Positions 7,255 through 15,290 of a DNA stretch of 36,346 nt are shown here, one piece after another. The stretch's first letter is position 1, and every line of letters starts with the position of its first letter. Origin of the DNA: Comamonas sp. lk (lineage in GTDB: Bacteria; Bacteroidota; Bacteroidia; Chitinophagales; Chitinophagaceae); assembly GCA_943327245.2 (NCBI GenBank), contig CALPWK020000005.1, positions 1 through 36,346 of the forward strand, given 5' to 3'. Below the pieces are notes generated by a model. The model was not told where the DNA came from. It ran no database searches and saw only the letters and a program-made list of their open reading frames with translations. Both the position numbers and the translations under genes were made by a program.

Positions 7255-7870
7255 GGTATGTGGCATATCTAATATGGAGCAGGCGCAGGACTTGGATACA
7301 ATGGGTGTGCATTATATTGGGTTTATATTTTATCCAACATCTAAGCGATATGTATTAGCTAATTTATCTTTAAACGATTTAGCTAATTTTAAACCTTCTA
7401 ATGCCAAAAAGGTAGGTGTTTTTGTTAATGAAACTTTGGAGCAATTATTAAATATTGTAAAGGCCGCAGGTTTGGATATAGTACAATTACATGGAGACGA
7501 AGATGCTGAATACTGTGCATTAGTTCAAAAACATGTTACAGTGGTTAAAGTATTTAGAGTGGGTGGGGCATTGCCTATATTTGAACATTTTGAGAAAGTA
7601 TGTGATTATTACTTATTTGACACCGACAGTAAAATGTATGGCGGTACTGGACAACATTTTAATTGGGAACTAATTAAAGGAGCCAATATCAATAAACCTT
7701 ATTTTTTAAGTGGAGGTATTGGGGCTAATGATATACAAGGAGTGCAAGTAATGGAACAAACTAAAGCAGGCAAAACCCTACATGCTTTAGATTTAAATAG
7801 TCAATTCGAATTGGAGCCAGGAATAAAAAATTTAGAAAAAATTAAAACGTTTATCAATGCATTTATTTAA
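7244..7870 (+). CDS. trpF: Phosphoribosylanthranilate isomerase
   Basis: TrpF is a TIM-barrel isomerase acting between TrpD and TrpC. I place the start at the ATG at 7244, giving MQFKVCGIS, which fits the family's usual beginning; an in-frame ATG two codons earlier (7238) is equally possible. Catalytic residues are visible: the Cys of KVCGI near the start and the Asp of LFDTDSKMYGGTG. Phosphate-binding glycines occur in FLSGGIG. The 208-residue length is normal. The gene overlaps trpC by 11 bases and trpB by 14 bases, so the three are tightly coupled. Confidence 0.95.
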   Translation: MQFKVCGISNMEQAQDLDTMGVHYIGFIFYPTSKRYVLANLSLNDLANFKPSNAKKVGVFVNETLEQLLNIVKAAGLDIVQLHGDEDAEYCALVQKHVTVVKVFRVGGALPIFEHFEKVCDYYLFDTDSKMYGGTGQHFNWELIKGANINKPYFLSGGIGANDIQGVQVMEQTKAGKTLHALDLNSQFELEPGIKNLEKIKTFINAFI

Positions 7871-9068
7871 CGAATTAACCAATTATCAAGCACCAAATAA
7901 GGAAGGTTATTATGGTGAATTTGGAGGAGCCTATATTCCTGAAATGTTATATAGTAACGTAGAGACTTTGAAAACACAGTATTTGCAGATAATGGAGGAT
8001 CCTGCTTTTAAAGCGGAAGTGAATGCACTCTTAAAAGATTATGTTGGTAGACCCACTCCTTTATTTTATGCAGAAAGATTGAGTAAAGAGATAGGAACTA
8101 ATATTTATTTAAAAAGGGAAGATCTTTGTCATACAGGCGCTCATAAAATTAATAATACGATTGGACAAATTATTTTAGCACAGCGGTTAGGGAAGAAGAA
8201 AATTATTGCAGAAACAGGGGCAGGTCAACATGGAGTAGCCACGGCAACTGTATGTGCACTAAAAGGAATGGAATGTGTGGTGTATATGGGAGAAAAAGAT
8301 ATTGAACGTCAAGCACCTAATGTAGCTAGAATGAAAATGTTAGGCGCTACTGTTGTGCCTGCGAAAAGTGGAAGCAAGACTTTGAAAGACGCTACTAACG
8401 AAGCTATAAGAGCATGGATTAACGAGCCCGACGAAACACATTATATTATTGGCAGTGTAGTAGGGCCGCATCCTTATCCAGACATGGTGGCACGTTTTCA
8501 AAGTGTGATAAGCGAGGAAGTTCGAAAACAACTAAAAGAAAAAACAGGGTCTGAATTACCAACCCATGTTATTGCATGTGTTGGAGGTGGTTCCAATGCA
8601 GCGGGTGCGTTTTATCATTTTTTAAATGAACCTACTGTTGAATTAGTAGCAGTTGAAGCAGCAGGCCATGGTGTAAATTCAGGAATGAGTGCAGCAACAA
8701 CACAGCTTGGTACTACCGGCATTTTACATGGTAGCAAAAGTATTGTAATGCAAACTAAAGACGGTCAAGTAGTAGAGCCACATAGTATTTCTGCTGGCTT
8801 GGACTATCCAGGTATTGGACCATTGCATGCTTTCTTATATGAAAGTAAACGTGGTACGTTTATGAGTGCTACCGACGAGGAAGCATTAGACTGGGCTTTT
8901 CATATTTCAGAAATTGAAGGAATCATTCCTGCATTAGAAACGGCACATGCTTTTTCTGTGTTACCGAAAATGAATTTTAAGCCATCGGACGTTGTAGTTA
9001 TATGTTTAAGTGGAAGAGGAGATAAGGATTTGGCTACTTATATGCAAGTAATGGACTTAAAAAAATAG
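7857..9068 (+). CDS. trpB: Tryptophan synthase beta chain
   Basis: TrpB condenses indole with serine, using PLP, in a complex with TrpA. The 403-residue protein begins FGEFGGAYIPEML-like (YYGEFGGAYIPEM) and has the PLP lysine in HTGAHKINN (Lys97), the catalytic Glu119 in AETGAGQHG and the phosphate loop GGGSNAAG. It is the standard TrpB1 type that works with TrpA, not the TrpB2 type. The start at 7857 overlaps trpF. The 50-base gap to trpA is the largest spacing between trpG and hisH. Confidence 0.97.
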   Translation: MHLFNELTNYQAPNKEGYYGEFGGAYIPEMLYSNVETLKTQYLQIMEDPAFKAEVNALLKDYVGRPTPLFYAERLSKEIGTNIYLKREDLCHTGAHKINNTIGQIILAQRLGKKKIIAETGAGQHGVATATVCALKGMECVVYMGEKDIERQAPNVARMKMLGATVVPAKSGSKTLKDATNEAIRAWINEPDETHYIIGSVVGPHPYPDMVARFQSVISEEVRKQLKEKTGSELPTHVIACVGGGSNAAGAFYHFLNEPTVELVAVEAAGHGVNSGMSAATTQLGTTGILHGSKSIVMQTKDGQVVEPHSISAGLDYPGIGPLHAFLYESKRGTFMSATDEEALDWAFHISEIEGIIPALETAHAFSVLPKMNFKPSDVVVICLSGRGDKDLATYMQVMDLKK

Positions 9069-9118
9069 TATTCACCATGGAGGAATCTCAATGAGAGGCT
9101 TCTTGAAAAATAAAAATT

Positions 9119-9889
9119 ATGTCAAGGTTATCGGAATTATTTAAAAATCAATCTCAACGTGTCTTAAACGTGTATTGTACGGCAGGCTTTCCAAATTTGA
9201 ATAGCACATTGGAAGTGATGGAAAGTCTACAAAAGAATGGGGTTAATATTATTGAATTAGGAATGCCTTATAGCGATCCATTAGCGGACGGTGAAGTAAT
9301 ACAGTCAAGCGGCAATATTGCCTTAGCCAATGGAATGACAATTGAAACCTTGTTCGAGCAGCTATCGAATATGCGAAAAACTATTCATGTTCCAGTGGTA
9401 TTAATGGGGTATATGAATCCTATTTTACAATATGGTTTTGAGCAATTTTGTAAGAAAGCCAAAGAAGTTGGAGTGGATGGATTGATTTTACCTGACTTGC
9501 CTTTGTACGAGTTTGAACATTTATATGGGAAAGCTATTCAAGACAATGAACTAGACTTTGTCTTTTTAGTAACGCCTGAGACGCCAGAAGAAAGATTAAG
9601 AAAATTAGATAGCTTAAGTTCTGGCTTTTTATATGCGGTAAGTTCTTCTGCAACAACAGGGAAGGATAAAGATTTTTCAAAAGTGGCTATTTACTTGCAA
9701 AAACTACAATCATTGCATTTGAAAAATCCGGTATTAGTTGGGTTTGGAATTAAAGACAAAGAAACATTTGATGCAGTGGCCGCCTATTCTAATGGGGCTA
9801 TTATAGGATCTGCCTATATTCAAGCTTTATCAAAAGGAGCATCTATTGAATCAACTACAGCTCAATTTTTAAAAGGAGTATTAAATTAA
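9119..9889 (+). CDS. trpA: Tryptophan synthase alpha chain
   Basis: TrpA cleaves indole-3-glycerol phosphate to indole, which is channelled to TrpB. The 256-residue TIM barrel has the catalytic residues Glu46 and Asp57 in the segment IIELGMPYSDPLADG, matching the family's E49 and D60. VVLMGYMNP, GLILPDLP and the phosphate-binding VGFGIKD/AIIGSA segments are also present. The gene ends 2 bases before the hisH start, so the join between tryptophan and histidine genes is as tight as within either pathway. Confidence 0.96.
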   Translation: MSRLSELFKNQSQRVLNVYCTAGFPNLNSTLEVMESLQKNGVNIIELGMPYSDPLADGEVIQSSGNIALANGMTIETLFEQLSNMRKTIHVPVVLMGYMNPILQYGFEQFCKKAKEVGVDGLILPDLPLYEFEHLYGKAIQDNELDFVFLVTPETPEERLRKLDSLSSGFLYAVSSSATTGKDKDFSKVAIYLQKLQSLHLKNPVLVGFGIKDKETFDAVAAYSNGAIIGSAYIQALSKGASIESTTAQFLKGVLN

Positions 9890-9891
9890 GT

Positions 9892-10485
9892 ATGAGTATA
9901 GTTATTATACAATATAATGCTGGTAATATCCAATCCGTTTTATACGCATTAGAAAGAGTCGGAGTGACTGCTACTGTGACAGATAATTTGGAAGCGATAC
10001 AAGCTGCGGACAAAGTAATTTTCCCTGGAGTGGGAGAAGCTAGTACCGCTATGGCATATTTAAAAGAACGTAATTTAGATACTGTAATAAAAAACCTTCA
10101 ACAACCAGTTTTAGGTATTTGTTTAGGTATGCAATTAATGTGTGCTTATTCGGAAGAAAATGATACAACTTGTATAGGTATTTTCGAAGAACAGGTGAAA
10201 TTATTCAAGCCGACAGATCAAACCATTAAAGTTCCACAAATAGGATGGAATACCATTTCTAACTTAAAGACTGACTTGTTCAGGGGAATTCCGGAAAATA
10301 GCTTTACTTATTTTGTACATGGTTATTACGCAGCGCTTGGGGAGCATGCCATTGCTACAACCAATTATATACAGGATTATAGTAGTGCTTTGCATAAAAA
10401 TAATTTTTATGGGGTACAGTTTCACCCTGAAAAATCGGCTAAAGTGGGTGAACAGATTATAAAAAATTTCCTAGAACTTTCTTAA
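9892..10485 (+). CDS. hisH: Imidazole glycerol phosphate synthase, glutaminase subunit
   Basis: HisH supplies ammonia to HisF for closing the imidazole ring. The 197-residue class I amidotransferase has QYNAGNIQSV, PGVGEA, the nucleophile elbow GICLGMQ with Cys77, and His178/Glu180 in FHPEKS. The starting ATG is separated from the trpA stop by only 2 bases. It continues the his gene order that broke off after hisB, some 6.7 kb upstream. Confidence 0.96.
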   Translation: MSIVIIQYNAGNIQSVLYALERVGVTATVTDNLEAIQAADKVIFPGVGEASTAMAYLKERNLDTVIKNLQQPVLGICLGMQLMCAYSEENDTTCIGIFEEQVKLFKPTDQTIKVPQIGWNTISNLKTDLFRGIPENSFTYFVHGYYAALGEHAIATTNYIQDYSSALHKNNFYGVQFHPEKSAKVGEQIIKNFLELS

Positions 10486-10489
10486 ATAC

Positions 10490-11218
10490 ATGAATAAACC
10501 AATTATGCAAATTATTCCAGCGATAGATTTAATAGAAGGCAAATGTGTAAGACTCACGGAAGGGGATTATGCGCAAAAAAAAATTTACAATGAGGATCCA
10601 TTAGAAGTAGCCAAGAATTTTGAAGGAATTGGTTTAATGCGATTACACTTGGTAGATTTAGACGGAGCAAAAGCAGGCAATGTAGTGAACTGGAAAGTGC
10701 TAGAAAAAATTGCAAATAAAACAAGTTTGAAAATTGATTTCGGAGGAGGCATTAAAACGGAAGCCACTTTAAAAACAGTATTAGATACAGGAGCAACTTA
10801 TGCAACCATTGGAAGCCTAGCAGTAAAAAGCAGGGAAACTTTTGAAGAGTGGATTGAGCGTTTTGGAGCGGACCTATTTATGCTAGGTGCTGATGTTTTT
10901 GAAGAAAAAATTGCAGTAGGTGGCTGGTTGGAAAAAACAAATATCGATTTATATGATTTTATGCAATCCTATATAAATAAAGGGCTTACTCAGATGTTCT
11001 GTACCGACATTCAAAAAGACGGGAAATTAGAAGGACCCTCGATAGTATTGTATAAAAAGATAATTGCAAAATTTCCAAACCTACAATTAATTGCAAGTGG
11101 TGGTGTGAGTAAATTGGAAGACTTGGTAGCGTTAAGGACTATTGGATGTTCGGCAGCTATTGTGGGCAAAGCGATTTATGAAAATAGAATCACTTTAGAG
11201 GAGCTCTCAAAATTTTAA
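10490..11218 (+). CDS. hisA: Phosphoribosylformimino-5-aminoimidazole carboxamide ribotide isomerase
   Basis: This TIM-barrel isomerase converts ProFAR to PRFAR. It shows IIPAIDLIEGKCVRL with a catalytic Asp, LHLVDLDGAKAG, DFGGGIK, the second catalytic Asp in CTDIQKDG, and the ASGGVS phosphate site. The start at 10490 is 4 bases after hisH; an in-frame ATG at 10505 gives MQIIPAID, closer to the usual family start, and may be the true one. TrpF is present separately, so it need not be a dual PriA enzyme. Confidence 0.95.
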   Translation: MNKPIMQIIPAIDLIEGKCVRLTEGDYAQKKIYNEDPLEVAKNFEGIGLMRLHLVDLDGAKAGNVVNWKVLEKIANKTSLKIDFGGGIKTEATLKTVLDTGATYATIGSLAVKSRETFEEWIERFGADLFMLGADVFEEKIAVGGWLEKTNIDLYDFMQSYINKGLTQMFCTDIQKDGKLEGPSIVLYKKIIAKFPNLQLIASGGVSKLEDLVALRTIGCSAAIVGKAIYENRITLEELSKF

Positions 11219-11298
11219 GAATTAGTATAGTTGTGAAAAATAGTATTAACTAGTATATGAAAAGTGAATTTAAAGATTTGTAATTATAAATAAATAGT

Positions 11299-12057
11299 AT
11301 GTTAACCAAAAGAATCATTCCCTGCTTAGACATCAAAGACGGCCGAACTGTCAAGGGGGTGAACTTTGAACAGATAAGAGATGCGGGTGACCCCGTCGAA
11401 TTAGGCGCTTTGTATGCAGAACAAGGAGCAGATGAATTGGTGTTCTTGGATATTACTGCTACAGTGGAAAAACGAAAAACTTTAATTGAATTAGTAAATA
11501 AAATTGCACATCGTATTAATATCCCATTTACAGTGGGAGGGGGTATTAAAACAGAAGACGACGTAAGTATATTATTACAAAATGGAGCAGACAAAATCTC
11601 TATTAATACTGCTGCTTTTTTAGAGCCAACTATTATTAGTCGCTTTTCGAAAAATTTTGGAAGTCAATGTGTAGTTTTGGCTATAGACGCCAAATGCGAA
11701 GCCGATAATAATTGGTATGTCTATTTAAAGGGAGGGCGAGAAAAAACTGGCAAATTAGTCACTGATTGGGCTAGAGAGGCAGTTGAATTAGGGGTAGGGG
11801 AAATATTATTAACTTCTATGAATCATGATGGAACCAAACAAGGGTTCGCGTTAGATATAACAGCACAATTAGCAGAAACATTGCCAGTTCCTATTATAGC
11901 TTCTGGTGGTGGTGGAACAACAGCCCATTTTTATGATGTATTCACTAAAGGGAAGGCGGATGCAGCATTGGCAGCGAGCATATTCCATTATAAGGAAATA
12001 GCAATCCCCGACTTGAAACAATACTTACATAATAAAGGGATCTCTATAAGATTATAA
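11299..12057 (+). CDS. hisF: Imidazole glycerol phosphate synthase, cyclase subunit
   Basis: HisF uses ammonia from HisH to form imidazole glycerol phosphate and AICAR. The 252-residue TIM barrel begins with the diagnostic [22 protein letters not shown] (catalytic Asp11). It continues with [18 protein letters not shown], the second catalytic Asp in VVLAIDAK, and the IIASGGGG phosphate loop. The 80 bases before it hold no GC-rich hairpin, so the transcript can run through from hisA; a weak internal promoter there cannot be excluded. Confidence 0.97.
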   Translation: MLTKRIIPCLDIKDGRTVKGVNFEQIRDAGDPVELGALYAEQGADELVFLDITATVEKRKTLIELVNKIAHRINIPFTVGGGIKTEDDVSILLQNGADKISINTAAFLEPTIISRFSKNFGSQCVVLAIDAKCEADNNWYVYLKGGREKTGKLVTDWAREAVELGVGEILLTSMNHDGTKQGFALDITAQLAETLPVPIIASGGGGTTAHFYDVFTKGKADAALAASIFHYKEIAIPDLKQYLHNKGISIRL

Positions 12058-12076
12058 ACTTTACTTAATTTTAATT

Positions 12077-12682
12077 ATGAATATCGATTTTACAAAATAT
12101 GCAGACGGATTAGTACCAGCCATTGTACAGGATGCCAATACTAAAACGGTCTTAATGTTAGGCTTTATGAATCAGGCCGCTATAGACGCAACTTTGTCTC
12201 AAAAGAAAATCACTTTTTTTAGCCGTTCCAAGAACAGATTATGGACCAAGGGGGAAGAAAGTGGTAATTTTTTGAATTACGTGAGTATGGCAAATGATTG
12301 TGATGCAGATACTTTATTAATACAAGCTAATCCAGTTGGTCCGGTATGTCATAAGGGTACTGATACTTGTTGGGGGGAGGAGAATGTAGCCAATAGCTCA
12401 GATTTCTTAAATAGTTTAGAACAGGTAATTGCCCAAAGAAAAACTGCGGATCCAGCTAGTTCTTATGTAGCATCCTTATTTGCCAAAGGGATTAATAAAA
12501 TTGCTCAAAAAGTAGGAGAAGAGGCGGTAGAAATGGTGATTGAAGCAAAAGACAATAACGATGCCTTATTTTTAGACGAATCGGCCGATTTATTATTCCA
12601 CTATTTAATACTATTGCAAGCAAAAGGTTTTACTTTTAAGGATATTATTAAAGTTTTAGAAACAAGACATAAACCTTCCTAA
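12077..12682 (+). CDS. hisIE: Bifunctional phosphoribosyl-AMP cyclohydrolase / phosphoribosyl-ATP pyrophosphatase
   Basis: The 201-residue fusion catalyses steps two and three of histidine synthesis. The HisI half (1 to about 110) has ANTKTVLMLGFMN, FFSRSKNRLWTKGEESGN and the zinc/magnesium cluster NDCDADTLL with GPVCHKGTDTCW. The HisE half (from about 113) is helical, with KGINKIAQKVGEEAVEMVIEA and DESADLLFHYLILL, the metal-binding MazG-like signature. It is the last biosynthetic gene of the operon. Eleven bases later a thioredoxin-like gene begins. Confidence 0.96.
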   Translation: MNIDFTKYADGLVPAIVQDANTKTVLMLGFMNQAAIDATLSQKKITFFSRSKNRLWTKGEESGNFLNYVSMANDCDADTLLIQANPVGPVCHKGTDTCWGEENVANSSDFLNSLEQVIAQRKTADPASSYVASLFAKGINKIAQKVGEEAVEMVIEAKDNNDALFLDESADLLFHYLILLQAKGFTFKDIIKVLETRHKPS

Positions 12683-12692
12683 ATAAAAACTC

Positions 12693-13778
12693 ATGAAAAA
12701 AGTAGTTCTCAGCCTTATTTTATTAGTAGGCATCACTCAATTAAATGCACAAAAATCTTTATTCATTAATGCTAATTTAACTAGTGTACCAGACAGTACT
12801 ACAGTTAGCTTAATTGAAGGAATGACTAATAAAGAATTAACAACTTCAAAAGTAGTTGCTGGTAAATTCCAATTAACTAGTAAAACAGAATTACCAACTG
12901 TATTCCTTCTTTCATTTAGTGGTATGCCTCAAAAAATAGCATTATTTTTAGGGAACGATTCATTAAATATGACAGGGGATCTTTTAAAGCCCAACGAAAT
13001 TATTTACATGGGCTCTCCAAATCATAGTGTTTATCAAAACTACATGCAATTACTTACTCCTAAAATGGAAGTATATGGCAAAACAAGACAGGCATTACAG
13101 GTAGAGAAAAATGCTACAGCAAAAGATTCTTTAATCAATGCAGAAGCAAAGCAAGCGCAGGAGATAGTAATGGGATACCAGGCTACTGCAAGAAAATACA
13201 ATCAGTCTCCAGTATCTACATTTTTCTTATTTCAATTAGCCAATGCGTTTCCTGCAATCAAAGATAATCTAGGTGCTTATTATGCAGAGTTAGAGGGAGA
13301 AGCTAAGAAAGGAGCATTTGCACAAATCGTAGAAAAATCATTACAATCTGCGGAGTTTGGTAAAATCGGATCGGTATTACCAGAGTTTAAACAAAATGAC
13401 GTGAATGGCAAATCGGTAAGCCTGTCTTCGTTTAAAGGTAAATATGTTTTAGTTGATTTTTGGGCAAGCTGGTGTGGTCCTTGTAGAGCAGAGAATCCAA
13501 ATGTGGTAAAAACATTTAATACGTATAAGGCAAAGGGTTTTACCGTATTAGGAGTTTCATTAGACCAAGACAAGTCTAAATGGCTGGAAGCTATAAAGAA
13601 AGATGGCTTAACATGGTCTCATGTAAGTGATTTGAAATATTGGAATAACGAAGTAGCTGTTCAATTTGGCATTCAAAGTATCCCTGCAAATTTCTTATTA
13701 GATCCTAAAGGAGTTATTATTGGTAAAGATTTAAGAGGAGCGGATCTTGACAGAATCCTTTCAGCAAATATTAAATAG
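12693..13778 (+). CDS. Periplasmic TlpA/ResA-like thioredoxin with DUF4369-like N-terminal domain
   Basis: The 361-residue protein has a Sec signal peptide (MKKVVLSLILLVGITQLNA), so it acts in the periplasm or at the membrane. Residues about 25-220 resemble the DUF4369 domain common before thioredoxin domains in Bacteroidota. From about 228 there is an AhpC/TSA-thioredoxin fold with LVDFWASWCGPCRAENP, whose CGPC is the redox pair, and the cis-proline region SIPANFLLDPKG. Likely work is reduction of disulfides or cytochrome c apoprotein; the exact substrate is unknown. It starts 11 bases after hisIE and is followed by a strong terminator, so it appears to be the last gene of the trp-his transcript, which is an unexpected companion. 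Confidence 0.85.
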   Translation: MKKVVLSLILLVGITQLNAQKSLFINANLTSVPDSTTVSLIEGMTNKELTTSKVVAGKFQLTSKTELPTVFLLSFSGMPQKIALFLGNDSLNMTGDLLKPNEIIYMGSPNHSVYQNYMQLLTPKMEVYGKTRQALQVEKNATAKDSLINAEAKQAQEIVMGYQATARKYNQSPVSTFFLFQLANAFPAIKDNLGAYYAELEGEAKKGAFAQIVEKSLQSAEFGKIGSVLPEFKQNDVNGKSVSLSSFKGKYVLVDFWASWCGPCRAENPNVVKTFNTYKAKGFTVLGVSLDQDKSKWLEAIKKDGLTWSHVSDLKYWNNEVAVQFGIQSIPANFLLDPKGVIIGKDLRGADLDRILSANIK

Positions 13779-13810
13779 GTAAATGGTTTCATAAACCTAA
13801 TTTTTATAGT

Positions 13811-13846
13811 AATTAAAAATGCCCTCTATTTGAGGGCATTTTTGTG
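13811..13846 (+). repeat. Direct repeat copy 1 (terminator-bearing, about 36 bases)
   Basis: Bases 13811-13846 match 14890-14925 with 4 differences; the first 17 bases, AATTAAAAATGCCCTCT, are identical. The two copies lie 1,079 bases apart and enclose the lipoprotein and small membrane protein genes. Confidence 0.8.
13815..13843 (+). terminator. Terminator of the trp-his operon
   Basis: A perfect 12-base-pair stem (13815-13826 and 13832-13843, core TGCCCTC/GAGGGCA) has A-rich and T-rich ends, so it can work in both directions. It lies 36 bases after the thioredoxin gene. A near-copy is found at 14894-14922. Confidence 0.9.
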
Positions 13847-13908
13847 CGAATAAGTACGCTAATTTTAATTAAACGCTGTAGATATATTCATTGTCTAAAT
13901 AAACAATT

Positions 13909-14631
13909 ATGAAAACAATGAAAACTGGAAGGATGTTGCTTCCATTATTTGCAACATGTATGCTTTTTATGCAAGCTTGTCAAAAAGACCATTTGAAACT
14001 AGTTACTGCCAATGAGGATTATGTGGTCAAGAGTATTAACAAGGATTTGCCCATGGTAGAAAGCTCCGAACAAGTTGATTCAAATGATATCCAAGTAAAA
14101 TCCTTCCTACATTCCGAAGCTATTTTAAATGGAAATTTTAATTTTCACAACGCTACGTATTATAACATTAAATTCAGAGGATTAAATACTTACAGGGGTA
14201 TTCATATTAAGTTTCAGGATATCGATAGTAGTAGTAAAGATTTATTCCATGTTGTTGAATCGGGAAAGCATACTGAATTAACGGTAATTAGAGAAAAGGT
14301 AGGCTTTAGAAATAAAGATATTGGTAGGGTGATTTTCAAAGACATTAATGGCAAAGTATTCTCAAATGATTATTTCGATCATCAGAAAATTATTCAAAGC
14401 AAATCTATGTCATTAGAAAATTCACTAAGTTTTTTAGATTCAAATCGTCAATTTAGAATCAAGTCTAATATAACCTGGAATTGCACCAGTGCTCAGTTTA
14501 ATACGTACTACCAAGAAGCAAAAAATAATTGTTCCGAAGATTGGTTTTGTGATTTTGCTTGTACCTTTAATCCATGCGCAATCAGCTATGTAGCTTATGC
14601 AGTTGGAAGATGCTCAGGGGTATTTAAATAA
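13909..14631 (+). CDS. Predicted lipoprotein with cysteine-rich C-terminus, function unknown
   Basis: I do not recognise this 240-residue protein. It starts with a basic, then hydrophobic signal (MKTMKTGRMLLPLFATCMLFMQAC) that ends at a plausible lipobox cysteine (Cys24), so it is probably a lipoprotein outside the cytoplasm; the ATG at 13918 is an alternative start. Residues 25-185 are polar and show no motif. The last 50 residues are distinct: six cysteines at 192, 208, 214, 218, 223 and 235, with aromatic residues around them (SEDWFCDFACTFNPC, then AISYVAYAVGRC). They could make three disulfides, or be a peptide released from a precursor. It is followed after 21 bases by a small membrane protein, and both sit between near-identical terminators. 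Confidence 0.6.
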   Translation: MKTMKTGRMLLPLFATCMLFMQACQKDHLKLVTANEDYVVKSINKDLPMVESSEQVDSNDIQVKSFLHSEAILNGNFNFHNATYYNIKFRGLNTYRGIHIKFQDIDSSSKDLFHVVESGKHTELTVIREKVGFRNKDIGRVIFKDINGKVFSNDYFDHQKIIQSKSMSLENSLSFLDSNRQFRIKSNITWNCTSAQFNTYYQEAKNNCSEDWFCDFACTFNPCAISYVAYAVGRCSGVFK

Positions 14632-14652
14632 TCAAATTAAAAAATATTAAAA

Positions 14653-14850
14653 ATGAAATTTTCAGTTAACAACTTAAGTCCATTAATGAAATTTATTTTA
14701 GGAATGATTTTGATACTGTCGAGTGTGTTACTTGAGTCTTTAAACAAATATAGTTTCTTAAAAGGCTTTTGTATGGGTGGAGGATTAGTATTAGAATTTA
14801 TGGCACTTGTAAGTTTCTTCAAATCCGAAAAATCAAAAAAAGAAGCATAA
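14653..14850 (+). CDS. Small two-helix membrane protein, function unknown
   Basis: The 65-residue protein is predicted to span the membrane twice: residues about 10-30 (LMKFILGMILILSSVLLESL) and about 35-56 (FLKGFCMGGGLVLEFMALVSFF). It ends in a charged tail, KSEKSKKEA. The ATG at 14653 follows a short A-rich stretch without a clear Shine-Dalgarno sequence. It lies 21 bases after the cysteine-rich lipoprotein gene on the same strand and before a shared terminator, so the two are probably a unit. An immunity or anchoring role for the neighbour is only a guess. The reverse-strand frame over it has less support because it lacks a membrane or domain pattern. Confidence 0.6.
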   Translation: MKFSVNNLSPLMKFILGMILILSSVLLESLNKYSFLKGFCMGGGLVLEFMALVSFFKSEKSKKEA

Positions 14851-14889
14851 GAAATTTATAAATACTTTTTTTAAGCTATCAATTTAAGC

Positions 14890-14925
14890 AATTAAAAATG
14901 CCCTCTAAGTGAGGGCGTTTTTGTA
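14890..14925 (+). repeat. Direct repeat copy 2 (terminator-bearing)
   Basis: This is the second copy of the 36-base repeat at 13811-13846. It differs in the loop (AAG for ATT) and at two bases in the right half. Confidence 0.8.
14894..14922. terminator. Bidirectional terminator between convergent genes
   Basis: The arms 14894-14905 and 14911-14922 pair with one G-U, and T runs follow in both directions. It ends the small membrane protein gene on the plus strand and the YffB-like gene on the minus strand. The minus-strand stop codon (14905-14907) lies inside the hairpin. Confidence 0.85.
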
Positions 14926-15255
14926 TTCAGTCTCGTCAAATCCGAGCGTTAATATTTTTCCGTCTTCTTCAATTAAAGGTCGGCGTATGATTGAAGTTTT
15001 TCCCATCATCAAAGCAATTGCCGCTTTTTGATTGGTAATGGTAGCTTGTATTTCAGGACCTAGTAATTTCCAAGTAGTACCTTTTTTATTTATCAAAGCT
15101 TCCCATCCCAATTGCTTACACCAATTGCTTAAATGAGCGTTGGTAATTCCTTTTTTTTTATAGTCATGAAATTCGAAGGGGACCTTATTTAGTTTCAACC
15201 AATCTAATCCTTTCTTTACAGTATTGCAGTTAGGTATTGCATAAACAGTAATCAT
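14905..15255 (-). CDS. YffB/Spx-family ArsC-like thioredoxin-fold protein
   Basis: The 116-residue product matches the ArsC/Spx superfamily, closest to E. coli YffB in memory. It has YAIPNCNTVKKGLDWL with a single active-site Cys10, FHDYKKKGIT, LGWEALINKKGTTWKLL, and the SIIRRPLIE segment with conserved arginines, then LGFDETEY. The C-x-x-C pair of Spx is absent, so it is more likely a glutathione- or thiol-linked reductase than a transcription regulator; arsenate reduction is not shown. The final codons and stop lie within the terminator hairpin. It is the last of four co-directional genes and follows the upstream one by 35 bases. Confidence 0.85.
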   Translation of the reverse strand: MITVYAIPNCNTVKKGLDWLKLNKVPFEFHDYKKKGITNAHLSNWCKQLGWEALINKKGTTWKLLGPEIQATITNQKAAIALMMGKTSIIRRPLIEEDGKILTLGFDETEYKNALT

Positions 15256-15290
15256 AAATTATTCTTTAACTCTTATTAATATAGCTCCAA

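Noticed and set aside
9069-9118. Possible hairpin or tiny frames between trpB and trpA
   Set aside because: The hairpin (around TCTCAATGAGA) is short and bulged and has no T run, and the frames are of 5 to 17 codons without conserved features. I see neither a terminator nor a second leader peptide.
11219-11298. Terminator or strong promoter between hisA and hisF
   Set aside because: There is no GC-rich hairpin and no TAnnTTTG box with a proper -33 partner, only AT-rich spacer.
14637-14822. Reverse-strand 61-codon frame over the small membrane protein
   Set aside because: The plus-strand frame has a convincing two-helix pattern, follows its neighbour closely and ends before a terminator. The reverse frame is low in complexity and has no such context.
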